Origin: Zobellella maritima
Lineage (GTDB): Bacteria; Pseudomonadota; Gammaproteobacteria; Enterobacterales; Aeromonadaceae
Reading direction: 5' to 3'
Assembly (NCBI RefSeq): GCF_003075035.1
Contig: NZ_QCZE01000004.1
Location: 1-64,000, forward strand
DNA length: 64,000 bases
The translations under genes were made by a program, and so were the position numbers. Below the pieces are notes generated by a model that worked only from the letters and a program-made list of their open reading frames with translations, ran no database searches and had not been told where the DNA came from. Below, piece after piece: positions 10,884-20,224 of this stretch (positions are counted from its first letter, which is position 1; each line of letters begins with the position of its first letter).

Positions 10884-12256
10884 AGATCATTATCCTGGGC
10901 GCAGGTCAGGTAGGTGGCACCCTGGCGGAAAACCTGGTGGGTGAAAAAAACGACATCACAGTCGTGGACACGGATCCGGAGCGCCTGCGCGAGCTCCAGG
11001 ATAAATATGATCTGCGGGCGGTCACCGGCCATGGCTCCTTCCCCAGCATATTGCGGGAAGCCGGCGCCCAGGATGCGGACATGCTGGTGGCGGTCACCAA
11101 CAGCGATGAAACCAACATGATCGCCTGTCAGGTCGCCTACTCCCTGTTCAATACCCCCAACAAGGTGGCCCGTATCCGTTCCCACGAGTTTCTGGTCGAG
11201 CGGGAACGGCTGTTCCTCAACGAGGCGATGCCGGTCGACCACCTGATCGCCCCGGAACAGCTGGTCACCGAATATATCTACCGGCTGATCCAGTACCCGG
11301 GCGCCCTGCAGGTGGTGGACTTCGCCGAGGGCAAGGTCGGGCTGGTGGCCATCAAGGCCTATTACGGCGGCCCTCTGGTGGGCAATGCCCTGTCCACCCT
11401 GCGCGACCATATGCCCAATATCGACACCCGGGTCGCGGCCATCTTCCGCCAGGACAGGCCCATCCGCCCCCAGGGCACCACCATTATCGAGGCCGACGAC
11501 GAGGTATTTTTCGTCGCCGCCAGCGGCCATATCCGTGCCGTGATGTCGGAACTGCAGCGGCTGGAAAGCGACTACAAACGCATCATGATAGTGGGCGGTG
11601 GCAATATCGGCGCCGGCCTGGCACGCCGGCTGGAAAAACGCTATTCGGTCAAGCTGATCGAGCGCAATCCCAGGCGGGCCGAGCTGCTGTCGGAAATGCT
11701 GGAACATACCATCGTCTTCTGTGGCGATGCCTCGGATCAGGAATTGCTGCTGGAAGAGCATATCGATCAGGTGGATGTGTTTATCGCGCTCACCAACGAA
11801 GACGAGGCCAACATCATGTCCGCCATGCTGGCCAAGAAGATGGGTGCCCGCAAGGTGATGGTGCTTATCCAGCGCGGCGCCTATGTGGACCTGGTGCAGG
11901 GCGGCAGCATAGACGTGGCCATCTCTCCGCAGCAAACCACCATCTCGGCCCTGCTCACCCATGTGCGCCGGGCCGATATCGTCAACGTCTACTCCCTGCG
12001 CCGGGGAGCGGCGGAAGCCATCGAGGCCATCGCCCACGGCGACCGCGCCACCTCCAAGGTGGTGGGTCGCCAGGTCGGCGAACTGAAGCTGCCGCCGGGC
12101 ACCACCATAGGCGCCATAGTACGCGGCGATGAAGTGCTGATCGCCCACGACAAGACGGTGATTGAACAAAACGACCATGTGGTGATGTTTTTGGTCGACA
12201 AGAAATTTATCCCGGAAGTGGAGCGGCTGTTCCAGCCCAGCCCCTTCTTCCTCTGA
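10880..12256 (+). CDS. trkA: Trk K+ uptake system NAD-binding subunit TrkA
   Basis: 458 aa, the standard length. It is a peripheral cytoplasmic gating protein for the TrkH/TrkG potassium channels. It has two tandem RCK modules: the first Rossmann motif is GAGQVG at residues 7-12, the second GGGNIGAG near residue 233, and each is followed by a TrkA-C domain. No trkH is present in this window, so the channel partner is encoded elsewhere. It ends nine bases before the convergent rmuC. Confidence 0.96.
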   Translation: MKIIILGAGQVGGTLAENLVGEKNDITVVDTDPERLRELQDKYDLRAVTGHGSFPSILREAGAQDADMLVAVTNSDETNMIACQVAYSLFNTPNKVARIRSHEFLVERERLFLNEAMPVDHLIAPEQLVTEYIYRLIQYPGALQVVDFAEGKVGLVAIKAYYGGPLVGNALSTLRDHMPNIDTRVAAIFRQDRPIRPQGTTIIEADDEVFFVAASGHIRAVMSELQRLESDYKRIMIVGGGNIGAGLARRLEKRYSVKLIERNPRRAELLSEMLEHTIVFCGDASDQELLLEEHIDQVDVFIALTNEDEANIMSAMLAKKMGARKVMVLIQRGAYVDLVQGGSIDVAISPQQTTISALLTHVRRADIVNVYSLRRGAAEAIEAIAHGDRATSKVVGRQVGELKLPPGTTIGAIVRGDEVLIAHDKTVIEQNDHVVMFLVDKKFIPEVERLFQPSPFFL

Positions 12257-12265
12257 CCTTGGGGT

Positions 12266-13624
12266 TCAGGCCCGTCTATCCAGCCGGGCCGGCTCCCCTT
12301 CCTCGGCCGCCGCTTCCCGCAGGTGCTCGGGCAGCGGCTTGGTGACTTCCACCCCCAGCTCGCGAAAGGCTTCTGCCTGGCGAATCAGGTTGCCCCGGCC
12401 ACTAACCAGCTTTTTCATCGCCTTCTGGTAACTGTCTTCCGCCCGTTGCAGCGAACTGCCAACGCTGTCCATGTCTTCCGTGAATAATCGCAGTTTTTCA
12501 TAGATCTTGCCTGCAGATTCGGCAATCTTGCGGGCATTCTGATTCTGCCGCTCGACCCGCCACAGGTTATCGATGGTACGCAGGGCCACCAGCAGGTTGG
12601 TGGGGCTGACCAGCAGGATATTATGATCGAGGGCGAATTTCACCAGACCGGGATCCGCCTCCACCGCCACCAGGAAGGCCGGCTCGACGGCGACAAACAT
12701 CAACACATAATCCAGGGTGCGCACCCCCTGCAGATGTTGATAATCCTTGCGACCCAGCTCGCGGATATGGCCGCGAACCGAGGCTACATGCTCACGCAGC
12801 GCCTGCTCCCGTTCGACCTGTTGCTCGCCATTGTAGTAACGCTCATAGGCGGTCAGCGACACCTTGGCGTCAATAATGATGTCCTTGTCATGGGGCAGAT
12901 GAACCACCACATCCGGCTGGTAACGCTTGCCGTCGGCGTTGTTCAGGCTAAGCTGGGTGCTGTATTCGTGGCCTTCGCGCAAACCGGACTCGCTCAGCAC
13001 CCTGGCAAGCACCACCTCGCCCCAGTTGCCCTGCTGCTTGCTGTCCCCCTTCAATGCCCGGGTCAGGGCCTGGGTGTCGGCGCTCATCTGCTGATGCAAC
13101 CCGGCCAGCCGTTCAATCTCGAACTTGAGGCTGTGACGCTGCCGACTTTCATCAGCATAGCTGTCCTGCATATGGCGGCGAAACCCCTCCAGTTGCTCGC
13201 GCAGGGGCGAAAGCACCGCATCCAGGCTGGTCTGATTCAGCTCACGGAAGTTATGGGTTTTCTGTTCGAAGATACGCTGGGCCAGATTTTCGAATTGCTG
13301 ACCCAGGCGGGCCTCTGTGGCTTCAAACTGGGCCTGTTTCTCTACCGCTTGCAGGCGCTCCTGACGCAGCAGGGTCTCGTACTCCTTAAGCCGGCCATTG
13401 AGCTTGAGCATCAGCTGCTGCTGCTGATCGAGACGCTCATTCAACCGCCTCTGCTCCTGACCGGACTCCGCCAGCTGCCCCTGTAGCTGCTGACGCTCCT
13501 GGGCCAGCAGCTGCAGACGGGTCGTCATCGGCAGCCTGCCCATGACCCAGCCCAGCACGCCACAGGCGGTGGCCAGCAGCCAGGGCCAATAGCTGAGCCA
13601 CAACCCGGCCATCAGCGCCCCCAC
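12266..13624 (-). CDS. rmuC: RmuC family protein
   Basis: 452 aa. One N-terminal TM segment (about residues 8-29) is followed by a long Gln/Glu/Leu-rich coiled coil (about 34-110), then the RmuC nuclease-like core with GNWGEVVLARVLSESGL, PDVVVHLPHDKDIIIDAKVS and the LVSPTNLLVALRT segment. RmuC limits inversion at short repeats in E. coli; the mechanism is not settled. Its start overlaps the preceding small membrane gene by 13 bases. Confidence 0.92.
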   Translation of the reverse strand: MGALMAGLWLSYWPWLLATACGVLGWVMGRLPMTTRLQLLAQERQQLQGQLAESGQEQRRLNERLDQQQQLMLKLNGRLKEYETLLRQERLQAVEKQAQFEATEARLGQQFENLAQRIFEQKTHNFRELNQTSLDAVLSPLREQLEGFRRHMQDSYADESRQRHSLKFEIERLAGLHQQMSADTQALTRALKGDSKQQGNWGEVVLARVLSESGLREGHEYSTQLSLNNADGKRYQPDVVVHLPHDKDIIIDAKVSLTAYERYYNGEQQVEREQALREHVASVRGHIRELGRKDYQHLQGVRTLDYVLMFVAVEPAFLVAVEADPGLVKFALDHNILLVSPTNLLVALRTIDNLWRVERQNQNARKIAESAGKIYEKLRLFTEDMDSVGSSLQRAEDSYQKAMKKLVSGRGNLIRQAEAFRELGVEVTKPLPEHLREAAAEEGEPARLDRRA

Positions 13625-13851
13625 CGTTCAAGATACATGGACACCCGGGGGTTGTATTTCAGCCAGACGCCGACGTAGAGCAAATACAGCATGACGATCA
13701 ACCATTTATGTCGATTCACTCCGTTATCAAAGTCTGCCAGGGGCAACCCCGTCAGCAGGCTGTAGACAATGACCAGCAAGGGAAACATCAGAAACACGGA
13801 CCAGCGCCATATCAGTGCCAGAAGAGAAATGAACAAGCTGTTTTCCATCAC
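13612..13851 (-). CDS. Small two-TM membrane protein, unrecognised
   Basis: 79 aa with two hydrophobic helices, about residues 6-33 and 49-64, separated by a polar loop containing DFDNGVNRHKW. I do not recognise a family. It overlaps rmuC by 13 bases on the same strand, so the two are likely co-transcribed. Start is ATG 13851 or the next codon at 13848. Confidence 0.6.
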   Translation of the reverse strand: MMENSLFISLLALIWRWSVFLMFPLLVIVYSLLTGLPLADFDNGVNRHKWLIVMLYLLYVGVWLKYNPRVSMYLERWGR

Positions 13852-13900
13852 CGGATCCCGAGCGGATAAAAGCCAAGCTTAACAGCGCGGCCGGGGGATT

Positions 13901-14740
13901 TCAGCCACTCCCGGCCAGATAAGCACGTAAATGCTCGGAAGGTATGGAAGTAGAGGAAGACAGGGTACAGGCCGCCCACTGGCTGGCCTGTTCCAGTGCC
14001 GCCGACATATCAAGGCCCGATACCAGACCGTGGATCAGGCCACCGGCAAAAGCGTCGCCGGCTCCGGTCGCATCCACCACCGCAACCGGCGGAGCCGGCA
14101 CCTGCAGGTGACGGTCGGCACCGAAAGCCTCAGCCCCCCGCTCGCCATGGGTCACCACCAGCCACTCCAGCTGTTCCCCGGCCAGGCTCCTGGCATGAGA
14201 CCAGAGCTGGTCCTGCACCGGCAGATCGGCCGCCGAGGCGATCAACACATGGCAGGGCCGGGGACAGCTGCCGCCCTTGGGATACTGGCTGATCACCCGG
14301 CTATGGGCACACATCCTGGCCATATAGGCGGCGGCATCAAAGCCCTCTACATTGACATAGAGACAATCGACCGGTGCCTCAGGCAGCCGCTTGGGCAAGC
14401 CGGGGCTGCGCGCCTGGCGCAATATGGTACGCTCTCCCTCACCATCGACCAGGATCAGCAACTCACCCGTCTCACCGTCGAACTGCTCCACATGACCGAG
14501 ATCCAGCCCCAGCGAAGCGGCCTGCGTGCACAACCAGTTACCGGTGTCATCATTCCCCACCCGGGAGGCGATGCGGACCCGGTGGCCGGCCCACACCAGG
14601 CCGACCCCGGTATTGGCAGCCCCGCCACCCAGCCGACGGCCCTGATCGCGATACCGCAACCGGCCACCCGGCACCAGGGACTCGTTCAGCTGCAACACAT
14701 GGTCGCAGTTCAGGTTGGCCAGCAGCAGTATCTGAGCCAC
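13901..14740 (-). CDS. PfkB-family carbohydrate kinase
   Basis: 279 aa, ribokinase-like fold. The N-terminal glycine motif is LGGGAANTGVGL and the C-terminal PfkB signature is DATGAGDAFAGG, with Asp229 as the predicted catalytic base. The substrate (a sugar, sugar phosphate or nucleoside) cannot be told from the sequence. It lies 17 bases downstream of efpL on the same strand and is probably co-transcribed with it. Confidence 0.85.
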   Translation of the reverse strand: MAQILLLANLNCDHVLQLNESLVPGGRLRYRDQGRRLGGGAANTGVGLVWAGHRVRIASRVGNDDTGNWLCTQAASLGLDLGHVEQFDGETGELLILVDGEGERTILRQARSPGLPKRLPEAPVDCLYVNVEGFDAAAYMARMCAHSRVISQYPKGGSCPRPCHVLIASAADLPVQDQLWSHARSLAGEQLEWLVVTHGERGAEAFGADRHLQVPAPPVAVVDATGAGDAFAGGLIHGLVSGLDMSAALEQASQWAACTLSSSTSIPSEHLRAYLAGSG

Positions 14741-14757
14741 GGTTTGATCCTCTTGTA

Positions 14758-15327
14758 TCAGTCGGCGCGGCCCATATAGCGGCGCTCGACCGTGTGGATA
14801 CGTACCTTGTCGCCGATCTTCAGGTATTCGGGCACCTGAATGGTCAGCCCGGTAGCGAAGACCGCCGGCTTGGTGCGAGCGGAGGCGGAAGCGCCTTTCA
14901 TCTCCGGGGTGGTATCGATAATCGTCATTTCCACGGTTTGTGGCGGCTCCAGGCCGATCACCTGGCCATCCACCAGCATCACCTGGATATCCTGGGTATT
15001 TTCATCCAGAAACAGCAGCTCTTCGGCGATCTCGCTGCTGCGGATCGGATACTGGGTATAATCCTCCGTATCCATGAAGATATGGTCGTCGCCATCGATA
15101 TAGGACAGCACCACGGTGCGTTTCTGCATGTCAATAGTAGTGAGCAGCTCATCGCCCTTGAATCGCTCTTCTACCTTGAGGCCGGTTTTCAGATCACTAA
15201 AGCGCATTTTGTAGAGGGTGCTGGCGCCTCGGGCACTCGGGCTCTGTACCTCGATATCCCGTACGATCAGCAGTTTACCCGCCAGCTCGACCACCATCCC
15301 CTTTTTAATTTCATTCGCCCTTGGCAT
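14758..15327 (-). CDS. efpL: Elongation factor P-like protein EfpL (YeiP)
   Basis: 189 aa, with the three-domain EF-P fold and the conserved start [12 protein letters not shown] and end RRYMGRAD typical of YeiP. The loop that carries the modified lysine in EF-P here reads SPSARGAS, with Arg33 in place of Lys, as expected of the EfpL subfamily. EfpL relieves ribosome stalling at polyproline and related motifs. No EF-P gene or modification enzyme is in the window. Confidence 0.95.
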   Translation of the reverse strand: MPRANEIKKGMVVELAGKLLIVRDIEVQSPSARGASTLYKMRFSDLKTGLKVEERFKGDELLTTIDMQKRTVVLSYIDGDDHIFMDTEDYTQYPIRSSEIAEELLFLDENTQDIQVMLVDGQVIGLEPPQTVEMTIIDTTPEMKGASASARTKPAVFATGLTIQVPEYLKIGDKVRIHTVERRYMGRAD

Positions 15328-15410
15328 TGCCCTGTTCTCCAGAAAGTTGACGCCGCATCTTAGCCAAGGTCGGAAAACGGCGCCAGTCCCATCTGTTATT
15401 TCGGCTCGGG

Positions 15411-15815
15411 CTACTTGACCGTTACCCGCACCGGCTCGGAGAGCACCGGCGGCTGGTGGGGCACATGCAGGTGATCCCCCATTATCAGCTGCAGGCTATA
15501 GTCGCCGGGCGGCAGGTTCAGCTCGGTTTCCGTCTGGCCACCGCCGAAGTGCTTCAGCTGCTCGCTGGCCGGCATGGGGGTCGACATATCCGGCAGCTCC
15601 CCGGCATTGATCAGCAGGTGATGATGGCCGGTTCCCGCCTTTTCCACTCCGGCCGGCGCCACCCCCATGCCGGACAATCCGAAACGCACGATAAAGGTCT
15701 GCGCTACCTCTTCGCCATCGGCCGGGCTGATGATGTATGCCTTGGCGTCTTCCGGCGCCGGGGTCGCCAGGGCCAGGGGACTCAACAACAAGACACTTGC
15801 CATCCAGTTTTTCAT
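15411..15815 (-). CDS. Secreted DUF4399 protein
   Basis: 134 aa with a signal peptide (about residues 1-18, ending ALAT). The mature part fits DUF4399: ISPADGEEV near the start, then GHHHLLIN and the conserved [12 protein letters not shown]. The histidine clusters could bind metal, but no function is established. It stands alone between the divergent S4-domain gene and the upstream region of efpL. Confidence 0.85.
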   Translation of the reverse strand: MKNWMASVLLLSPLALATPAPEDAKAYIISPADGEEVAQTFIVRFGLSGMGVAPAGVEKAGTGHHHLLINAGELPDMSTPMPASEQLKHFGGGQTETELNLPPGDYSLQLIMGDHLHVPHQPPVLSEPVRVTVK

Positions 15816-15962
15816 AATCTGCTCCTTCGTTGCGTGTTGCCTAAGCTAAGAAGCAAAATCACCGTCTGTAAAGTCTCCGGGCGGCTCCCATCGCCATTCC
15901 TGCACACCGTCGGATTGATGATAAGATGTGTCACCACGGTTTTTTAAACAGACGAGACCCTT

Positions 15963-16178
15963 ATGACAGAACAGTTCAGCCTGGAAGGCCACGATCATAT
16001 CCCCCTGCATAACCTACTGAAGGTACTCGGCTGGTGTGACAGCGGCGCCATGGCCAAACAGGTGATCGATGACGGCCAGGTGCGGGTCAACGGCCATATA
16101 GAGATACGTAAGCGTTGCAAGATTATCGCCGGCCAGCGGGTGGAGTTTGCCGGCCAGTCGGTACTGGTCGGCGAGTAA
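15963..16178 (+). CDS. S4-domain RNA-binding protein (YbcJ type)
   Basis: 71 aa consisting of a single S4 domain: HNLLKVLGWCDSGAMAKQVI, then DGQVRVNGHIEIRKRCKI and GQRVEFAG. It is the length of E. coli YbcJ and of the small S4 proteins thought to bind structured RNA or ribosomal subunits. The target is unknown. It is preceded by an AT-rich promoter-like stretch and followed by a repeat-bearing intergenic region. Confidence 0.88.
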   Translation: MTEQFSLEGHDHIPLHNLLKVLGWCDSGAMAKQVIDDGQVRVNGHIEIRKRCKIIAGQRVEFAGQSVLVGE

Positions 16179-16269
16179 GGGCAGCCTGATAAAATATCTC
16201 ACCATCTTTTTGTGTCATAGCCACAGAGGCAACAGACGGTGCCGAGGTCTGAAGAAGGGCAAAGGGATC

Positions 16270-16335
16270 GGCTCAGCCGACCATCAGCGCCAAGGATGGC
16301 GCGGCTGAGCCCCCACGGATGGGTTCACGGCGAGT
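16270..16335. repeat. Dispersed intergenic repeat with nested hairpin
   Basis: GGCTCAGCCG (16270-16279) pairs with CGGCTGAGCC (16302-16311), enclosing a second stem GCGCC/GGCGC around AAGGAT. The adjoining stretch, read on the minus strand, is ACTCGCCGTGAACCCATCC then GTGGGGGCTC. Nearly the same sequence recurs at 55224-55260. The intergenic stretch 16179-16421 shows no gene. Confidence 0.6.
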
Positions 16336-16421
16336 CTGCAGAGCTGGCCCTTTGGCCGAGCTGTAAGTCGAACTTAAACAGCTTATTTAATCCGGTTGAT
16401 ATCGCTTCCATGGCTCTGCCA

Positions 16422-16456
16422 CAAAAAAGCCGGCACTGTTATCAACATTGCCGGCT
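16422..16456 (-). terminator. Rho-independent terminator after the aminotransferase
   Basis: On the minus strand AGCCGGCA pairs with TGCCGGCT (8-bp stem, 13-base loop) and is followed by six T residues. It lies 30 bases past the stop of the class-V aminotransferase and may also end the whole phn transcript. Confidence 0.85.
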
Positions 16457-16485
16457 CACACTAATCGGTCTTTAAATCGATTGGC

Positions 16486-17619
16486 TTAACGCCCCAATAT
16501 CTTGTCCAACGCCTGCTCAAAGGTGGCGACGGTCCGCTCGACATTGTTCAGCTTGTCCAGTCCGAACAGGCCGATACGGAAGGTCCGGAAGTCGGCCGGC
16601 TCGCCGCATTGCAGTGGTACCCCGGCAGCAATCTGCAGGCCTTCGGCCGCAAACTTCTTGCCGTTGTTAATATCCGCATCCTCGGTATAACAGACCACCA
16701 CGCCGGGAGCTTGAAAGCCTTCGGCGGCCACGCTCCTGATGCCCCGGCTGGTCAGCAGCGCACGGACCCTGTCACCCAGTTGCTGCTGGCTGGCACACAC
16801 CTGCTCGAACCCTAGTGCTTCTACCTCCTTCATCACATCACGGAAGCGAGTCAGGGCGTCGGTCGGCATGGTGGCATGGTAGGCATGGCCGCCCTGCTCA
16901 TAGGCTTCCATGATCTGCAGCCACTTTTTCAGGTCGCAGGCAAAGCTGGTGCTCTCTGTGCTCTCGATCCGTTCCCGGGCCAGCCTGCTCAACATCACCA
17001 GGCCACAACAGGGTGAGCTGCTCCAGCCTTTTTGGGGGGCGCTGAGCAGTATGTCCACACCACAGGTGTCCATATCCACCCAGATACAGCCGGAGGCGAT
17101 ACAGTCCAGCACGAACAAACCGCCCACCTCATGCACCGCGTCGGCCACCGCGCGCAGATAGTCGGGGGGCAGCATCATGCCGGAGGCGGTTTCTACATGG
17201 GCGGCAAACACCAGGTCCGGCTTTTCCGCCCGGATGGTCGCCACCACGTCTTCAATCGGCGCCGGGGCGAAGGCAGCCTGGGAGCCGGCTTCGATCGGAC
17301 GGGCCTTGAGCACGGTTTCCGCTGCCGGGATCTTGCCCATCTCAAAGATCTGGGTCCAGCGGTAGCTGAACCAGCCGTTGCGGATCACCAGGCACTTCTT
17401 GTCGGTTGCGAACTGGCGGGCAACCGCTTCCATACCGAAGGTACCGCTGCCCGGCACCACCACGGCGGCATGGGCACGATAGAGGCCTTTCAGGGTAGCG
17501 GAAATGTCGTTCATCACCTGCTGAAACGACTGAGACATGTGATTCAACGAGCGGTCGGTATAGACCACCGAATATTCGAGCAGACCATCTGGATCCACAT
17601 TGGCTAATAATCCGGACAT
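16486..17619 (-). CDS. Class-V PLP aminotransferase of the alanine-glyoxylate/AEP type
   Basis: 377 aa, fold type I PLP enzyme. The PLP lysine is in LLSAPQKGWSSSP, the cofactor Asp in FVLDCIASG, and the N-terminal glycine loop in VVVPGSGTFGMEAV. It belongs to the group containing alanine:glyoxylate, serine:glyoxylate and 2-aminoethylphosphonate:pyruvate aminotransferases. It is not obviously PhnW by sequence. It lies 110 bases downstream of phnP on the same strand, with no visible terminator between, so a phosphonate-related role is possible (inference). Start 17619 has GAAGG upstream; an upstream ATG at 17682 was rejected. Confidence 0.8.
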   Translation of the reverse strand: MSGLLANVDPDGLLEYSVVYTDRSLNHMSQSFQQVMNDISATLKGLYRAHAAVVVPGSGTFGMEAVARQFATDKKCLVIRNGWFSYRWTQIFEMGKIPAAETVLKARPIEAGSQAAFAPAPIEDVVATIRAEKPDLVFAAHVETASGMMLPPDYLRAVADAVHEVGGLFVLDCIASGCIWVDMDTCGVDILLSAPQKGWSSSPCCGLVMLSRLARERIESTESTSFACDLKKWLQIMEAYEQGGHAYHATMPTDALTRFRDVMKEVEALGFEQVCASQQQLGDRVRALLTSRGIRSVAAEGFQAPGVVVCYTEDADINNGKKFAAEGLQIAAGVPLQCGEPADFRTFRIGLFGLDKLNNVERTVATFEQALDKILGR

Positions 17620-17729
17620 AGCTTTACCTTCAGTTGTAAACACCAGTCGTGTCATGCTGCCCAATCTCGGACAGAATAACAAGGTTCAGCGGTGACTCTG
17701 CAGGTCAGCCCGATGCTTCCCGTTGGGAC

Positions 17730-18494
17730 TTATTCGTTGCCCTCTGCAAGCGGAATGCGCATATTGTCCCATCCCGCCCGGATCCCGTCCGGCAGTTGAT
17801 GCTGCCGCAACCAGCCGTGAAAGTCATGACCGACATGGGTCAGTATGATCCGCCCCGGTGACAGTGTCTTTCCTATTGCCACCACCTGATCCAGCGAATT
17901 GTGATTGCGTCCCTGGCTGCCGGGGGGGAAACTGCAATCGATCACCAGCACATCCAATGTCGGCAGGGACTGCAACAGGGTTTCAGTCTGCGCCGGCAAC
18001 CCCAGGGTGTCGGTCAGATAGGCCAGCCGCCTGCCGTCATATTCAAACAGGTAACCCAAGGTGGGCCGGGAATGGGCCAGCGCCAGCGGGGTAATGGCCA
18101 GCCCGCCCAGCCGCCATGACCGACCATGTGCCATAGTGGGATGAAAATCCAGACACCCGGGGTGCTTGAGCAGATCGGCACAGCCCAGGGGGTCATCCGG
18201 GCACCATACCCGGATCGATGCCGCCTTGCCCCAACGCAGGTGAAACAACCCCTGCACATGATCCACATGGAAATGGGTCAGCAGTATGCCGCTCAGGCTG
18301 CCGGCCGGAAAACGCCGGTGCAGATCCATCAGGCCACCATCAATCAACAGCCGGTGGCCATCCCATTCCAATAGCGCCGAACAGGGTTCACGACCCAGCT
18401 CCGGCTCGGCGCGGGCCTGGACACAGTCGCGGCAGTCGCAGCCATAAAGGGGGATACCGCCCGCCGCCCCCGTGCCTAGCAGGGTCAGACTCAT
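17730..18494 (-). CDS. phnP: Phosphoribosyl cyclic phosphate phosphodiesterase PhnP
   Basis: 254 aa, metallo-beta-lactamase fold, close to E. coli PhnP. It opens 5-phosphoribosyl-1,2-cyclic phosphate, the product of the C-P lyase, to ribose 1,5-bisphosphate. The metal motif THFHVDHVQG is clear. GCDCRDCVQAR provides the structural zinc Cys, and LTHVGHDFHGWL lies near the C-terminus. Start is ATG 18494 or 18497, just after the phnN stop. It directly follows phnN; phnO is missing between them. Confidence 0.93.
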   Translation of the reverse strand: MSLTLLGTGAAGGIPLYGCDCRDCVQARAEPELGREPCSALLEWDGHRLLIDGGLMDLHRRFPAGSLSGILLTHFHVDHVQGLFHLRWGKAASIRVWCPDDPLGCADLLKHPGCLDFHPTMAHGRSWRLGGLAITPLALAHSRPTLGYLFEYDGRRLAYLTDTLGLPAQTETLLQSLPTLDVLVIDCSFPPGSQGRNHNSLDQVVAIGKTLSPGRIILTHVGHDFHGWLRQHQLPDGIRAGWDNMRIPLAEGNE

Positions 18495-18498
18495 CATT

Positions 18499-19056
18499 TC
18501 AGTCGTCCCCCTGTTGATAATGCTGAAACTGACGTAGTGTCTCACTCAGGGGACCACTGTTATCCAGCCGCCACACCGAGTCCGGCAAGCCGTTATTCTG
18601 GGCCACCGCCCGCGCCAGCCGCCGGGCGATTTCGTCTTCGCTTTCCCGCCCCCGGGCCCGCAGCCGCCTGCCCAGGATCTCGGGGACAACGCTGATCATC
18701 ACCGGCACCAGCCGCTCACCGAACCGGGCCTGCGCTTGGGGCAGGTAGGCCCGAGAGCCATTGACCATGACATCGACACCTGATTCCAGCCAGCGCTCAA
18801 GCTCGCAACCCAGGGCATAGTGGTGGCCGTTGGCCTCCCAATTGAGGGCGAACAGGCCCAAGTCCTGGCGCAGGCGAAACTCCTCGACGGAGAGCTCGAT
18901 ATGATTCTCCCCCCCGGCCGAGGCGGCACGGGTAATATAGCGATGGGCCACCAGCAGGCGATCGCCCCAGCGTTCACGCACCGCTTGCATAAAGCTATCC
19001 TTGCCCGCCCCCGAGGGGCCCATCACGTAAAACAGCCTGCCCGTCTGCCTGTTCAT
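18499..19056 (-). CDS. phnN: Ribose 1,5-bisphosphokinase PhnN
   Basis: 185 aa, exactly the E. coli length. It phosphorylates ribose 1,5-bisphosphate to PRPP, returning the ribose of the C-P lyase pathway to nucleotide metabolism. The guanylate-kinase-like P-loop GPSGAGKDS is at residues 13-21, followed by HRYITRAASAGGENHIEL. The start at 19056 (MNRQTGRLF) lies 16 bases after the phnM stop, with GGAG upstream. The longer open frame upstream lies inside phnM and is not used. Confidence 0.94.
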   Translation of the reverse strand: MNRQTGRLFYVMGPSGAGKDSFMQAVRERWGDRLLVAHRYITRAASAGGENHIELSVEEFRLRQDLGLFALNWEANGHHYALGCELERWLESGVDVMVNGSRAYLPQAQARFGERLVPVMISVVPEILGRRLRARGRESEDEIARRLARAVAQNNGLPDSVWRLDNSGPLSETLRQFQHYQQGDD

Positions 19057-19072
19057 GCGGTTTTCTCCTGTA

Positions 19073-20209
19073 TCAGTACGCCAGCTCGCCCCGGCACCAG
19101 ACCCGATTTGGATAGATCTGCCCGTGATGCTGCCCAACCAGCACCAGATCGGCCCGCCGCCCTTCGGCCAGCACTCCCCTGTCATCCAGGCCCAGGGCCC
19201 GGGCCGGATTGCTGGTAGCCAGCCGTACCGCACCGGCCAGGTCCAGTGTATTGCGTTCGTCCTCGGCCAGCCGGAACACCGCATCGAGCAGGCTGCCCGG
19301 ATAGTAATCGGACGACAGCACATCCAGTACCCCCAGCGCGGCCAGCTCATGGGCGGCCACATTACCGGAATGGGAGCCGCCCCGCACCACATTGGGCGCC
19401 CCCATCATCACCATCAGGCCATGCTGGTGGGAAGCGGTCGCCGCCTCGACTGTGGTCGGGAACTCGGCAATCACCATACCCAACTGGTGGGATTCCTGCA
19501 CATGGGCCAGGGTGGCGTCATCGTGGCTGGCCAGGGAAACCCCCCGTTCCCGGCACTGGCGGGCGATTTCCGTCCGGTTAACCGCCGACCAACGAGCGGA
19601 CAAGCTCAATTGACTCCTCTCGAATGCCTGCATCTGCTGATCATTGAGATGGTATTTACCCTGATAATACTCCCGGTACTTGATCATGTTAACGAACTGG
19701 CGCTGGCCGGGCGAATGGTCCATCAGCGACACCAGCCGGACCTCCGGCAGCGTCAGGTAATGCTCGAACAGCGGCACCGTGGTTTCATGAGGTAGCTCGC
19801 AGCGCAGGTGCAACAGGTGCTGGGCCCGGTTCAAGCCGCGTCGCTCGCTGTTCACCACCGTATGGATCATCTTGTCGAGGTTGTCCTGGCGGGTACCACC
19901 GTCCCGTTCGTCGCCGATGGCCACCGCATCCAGCACTGTGGTGATGCCCGAGGCCACTACCTGGGCATCATGGGCACGCATGGCGGCAAAGGGCGGCCAG
20001 CTAACCTTGGGCCGCGGAGTAAAATGCTTGTCCAGATTATCGGTATGCAGTTCCACCAAGCCGGGCAGCAGCCAACCACCGTCGCCGTCGATGGCGCCCG
20101 GTTGCCGGCTCGGGCTGTCGGCCAGGGCGCGGATCACCCCATCACTGACGTCTACCGAGCCGCGTATCACTTCATTTTCCAGTACCAGGTTCACATTGGT
20201 AATAATCAT
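19073..20209 (-). CDS. phnM: C-P lyase pathway triphosphate hydrolase PhnM
   Basis: 378 aa, identical in length to E. coli PhnM, amidohydrolase superfamily. It removes pyrophosphate from the ribosyl triphosphate phosphonate intermediate to give the substrate of PhnJ. Metal-binding motifs include LPGLVELHTDNLDKH near residue 50, SLASHDDAT, and the C-terminal LLDAVFRLAEDERNTLDLAG segment. It starts 15 bases after the phnL stop. Confidence 0.95.
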   Translation of the reverse strand: MIITNVNLVLENEVIRGSVDVSDGVIRALADSPSRQPGAIDGDGGWLLPGLVELHTDNLDKHFTPRPKVSWPPFAAMRAHDAQVVASGITTVLDAVAIGDERDGGTRQDNLDKMIHTVVNSERRGLNRAQHLLHLRCELPHETTVPLFEHYLTLPEVRLVSLMDHSPGQRQFVNMIKYREYYQGKYHLNDQQMQAFERSQLSLSARWSAVNRTEIARQCRERGVSLASHDDATLAHVQESHQLGMVIAEFPTTVEAATASHQHGLMVMMGAPNVVRGGSHSGNVAAHELAALGVLDVLSSDYYPGSLLDAVFRLAEDERNTLDLAGAVRLATSNPARALGLDDRGVLAEGRRADLVLVGQHHGQIYPNRVWCRGELAY

Positions 20210-20224
20210 ACTGAATGCTCCGTG

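Noticed and set aside
10856-12178. 440-codon minus-strand frame opposite trkA
   Set aside because: Antisense to a clear TrkA. The composition is a mirror of trkA codon bias and no motif is visible.
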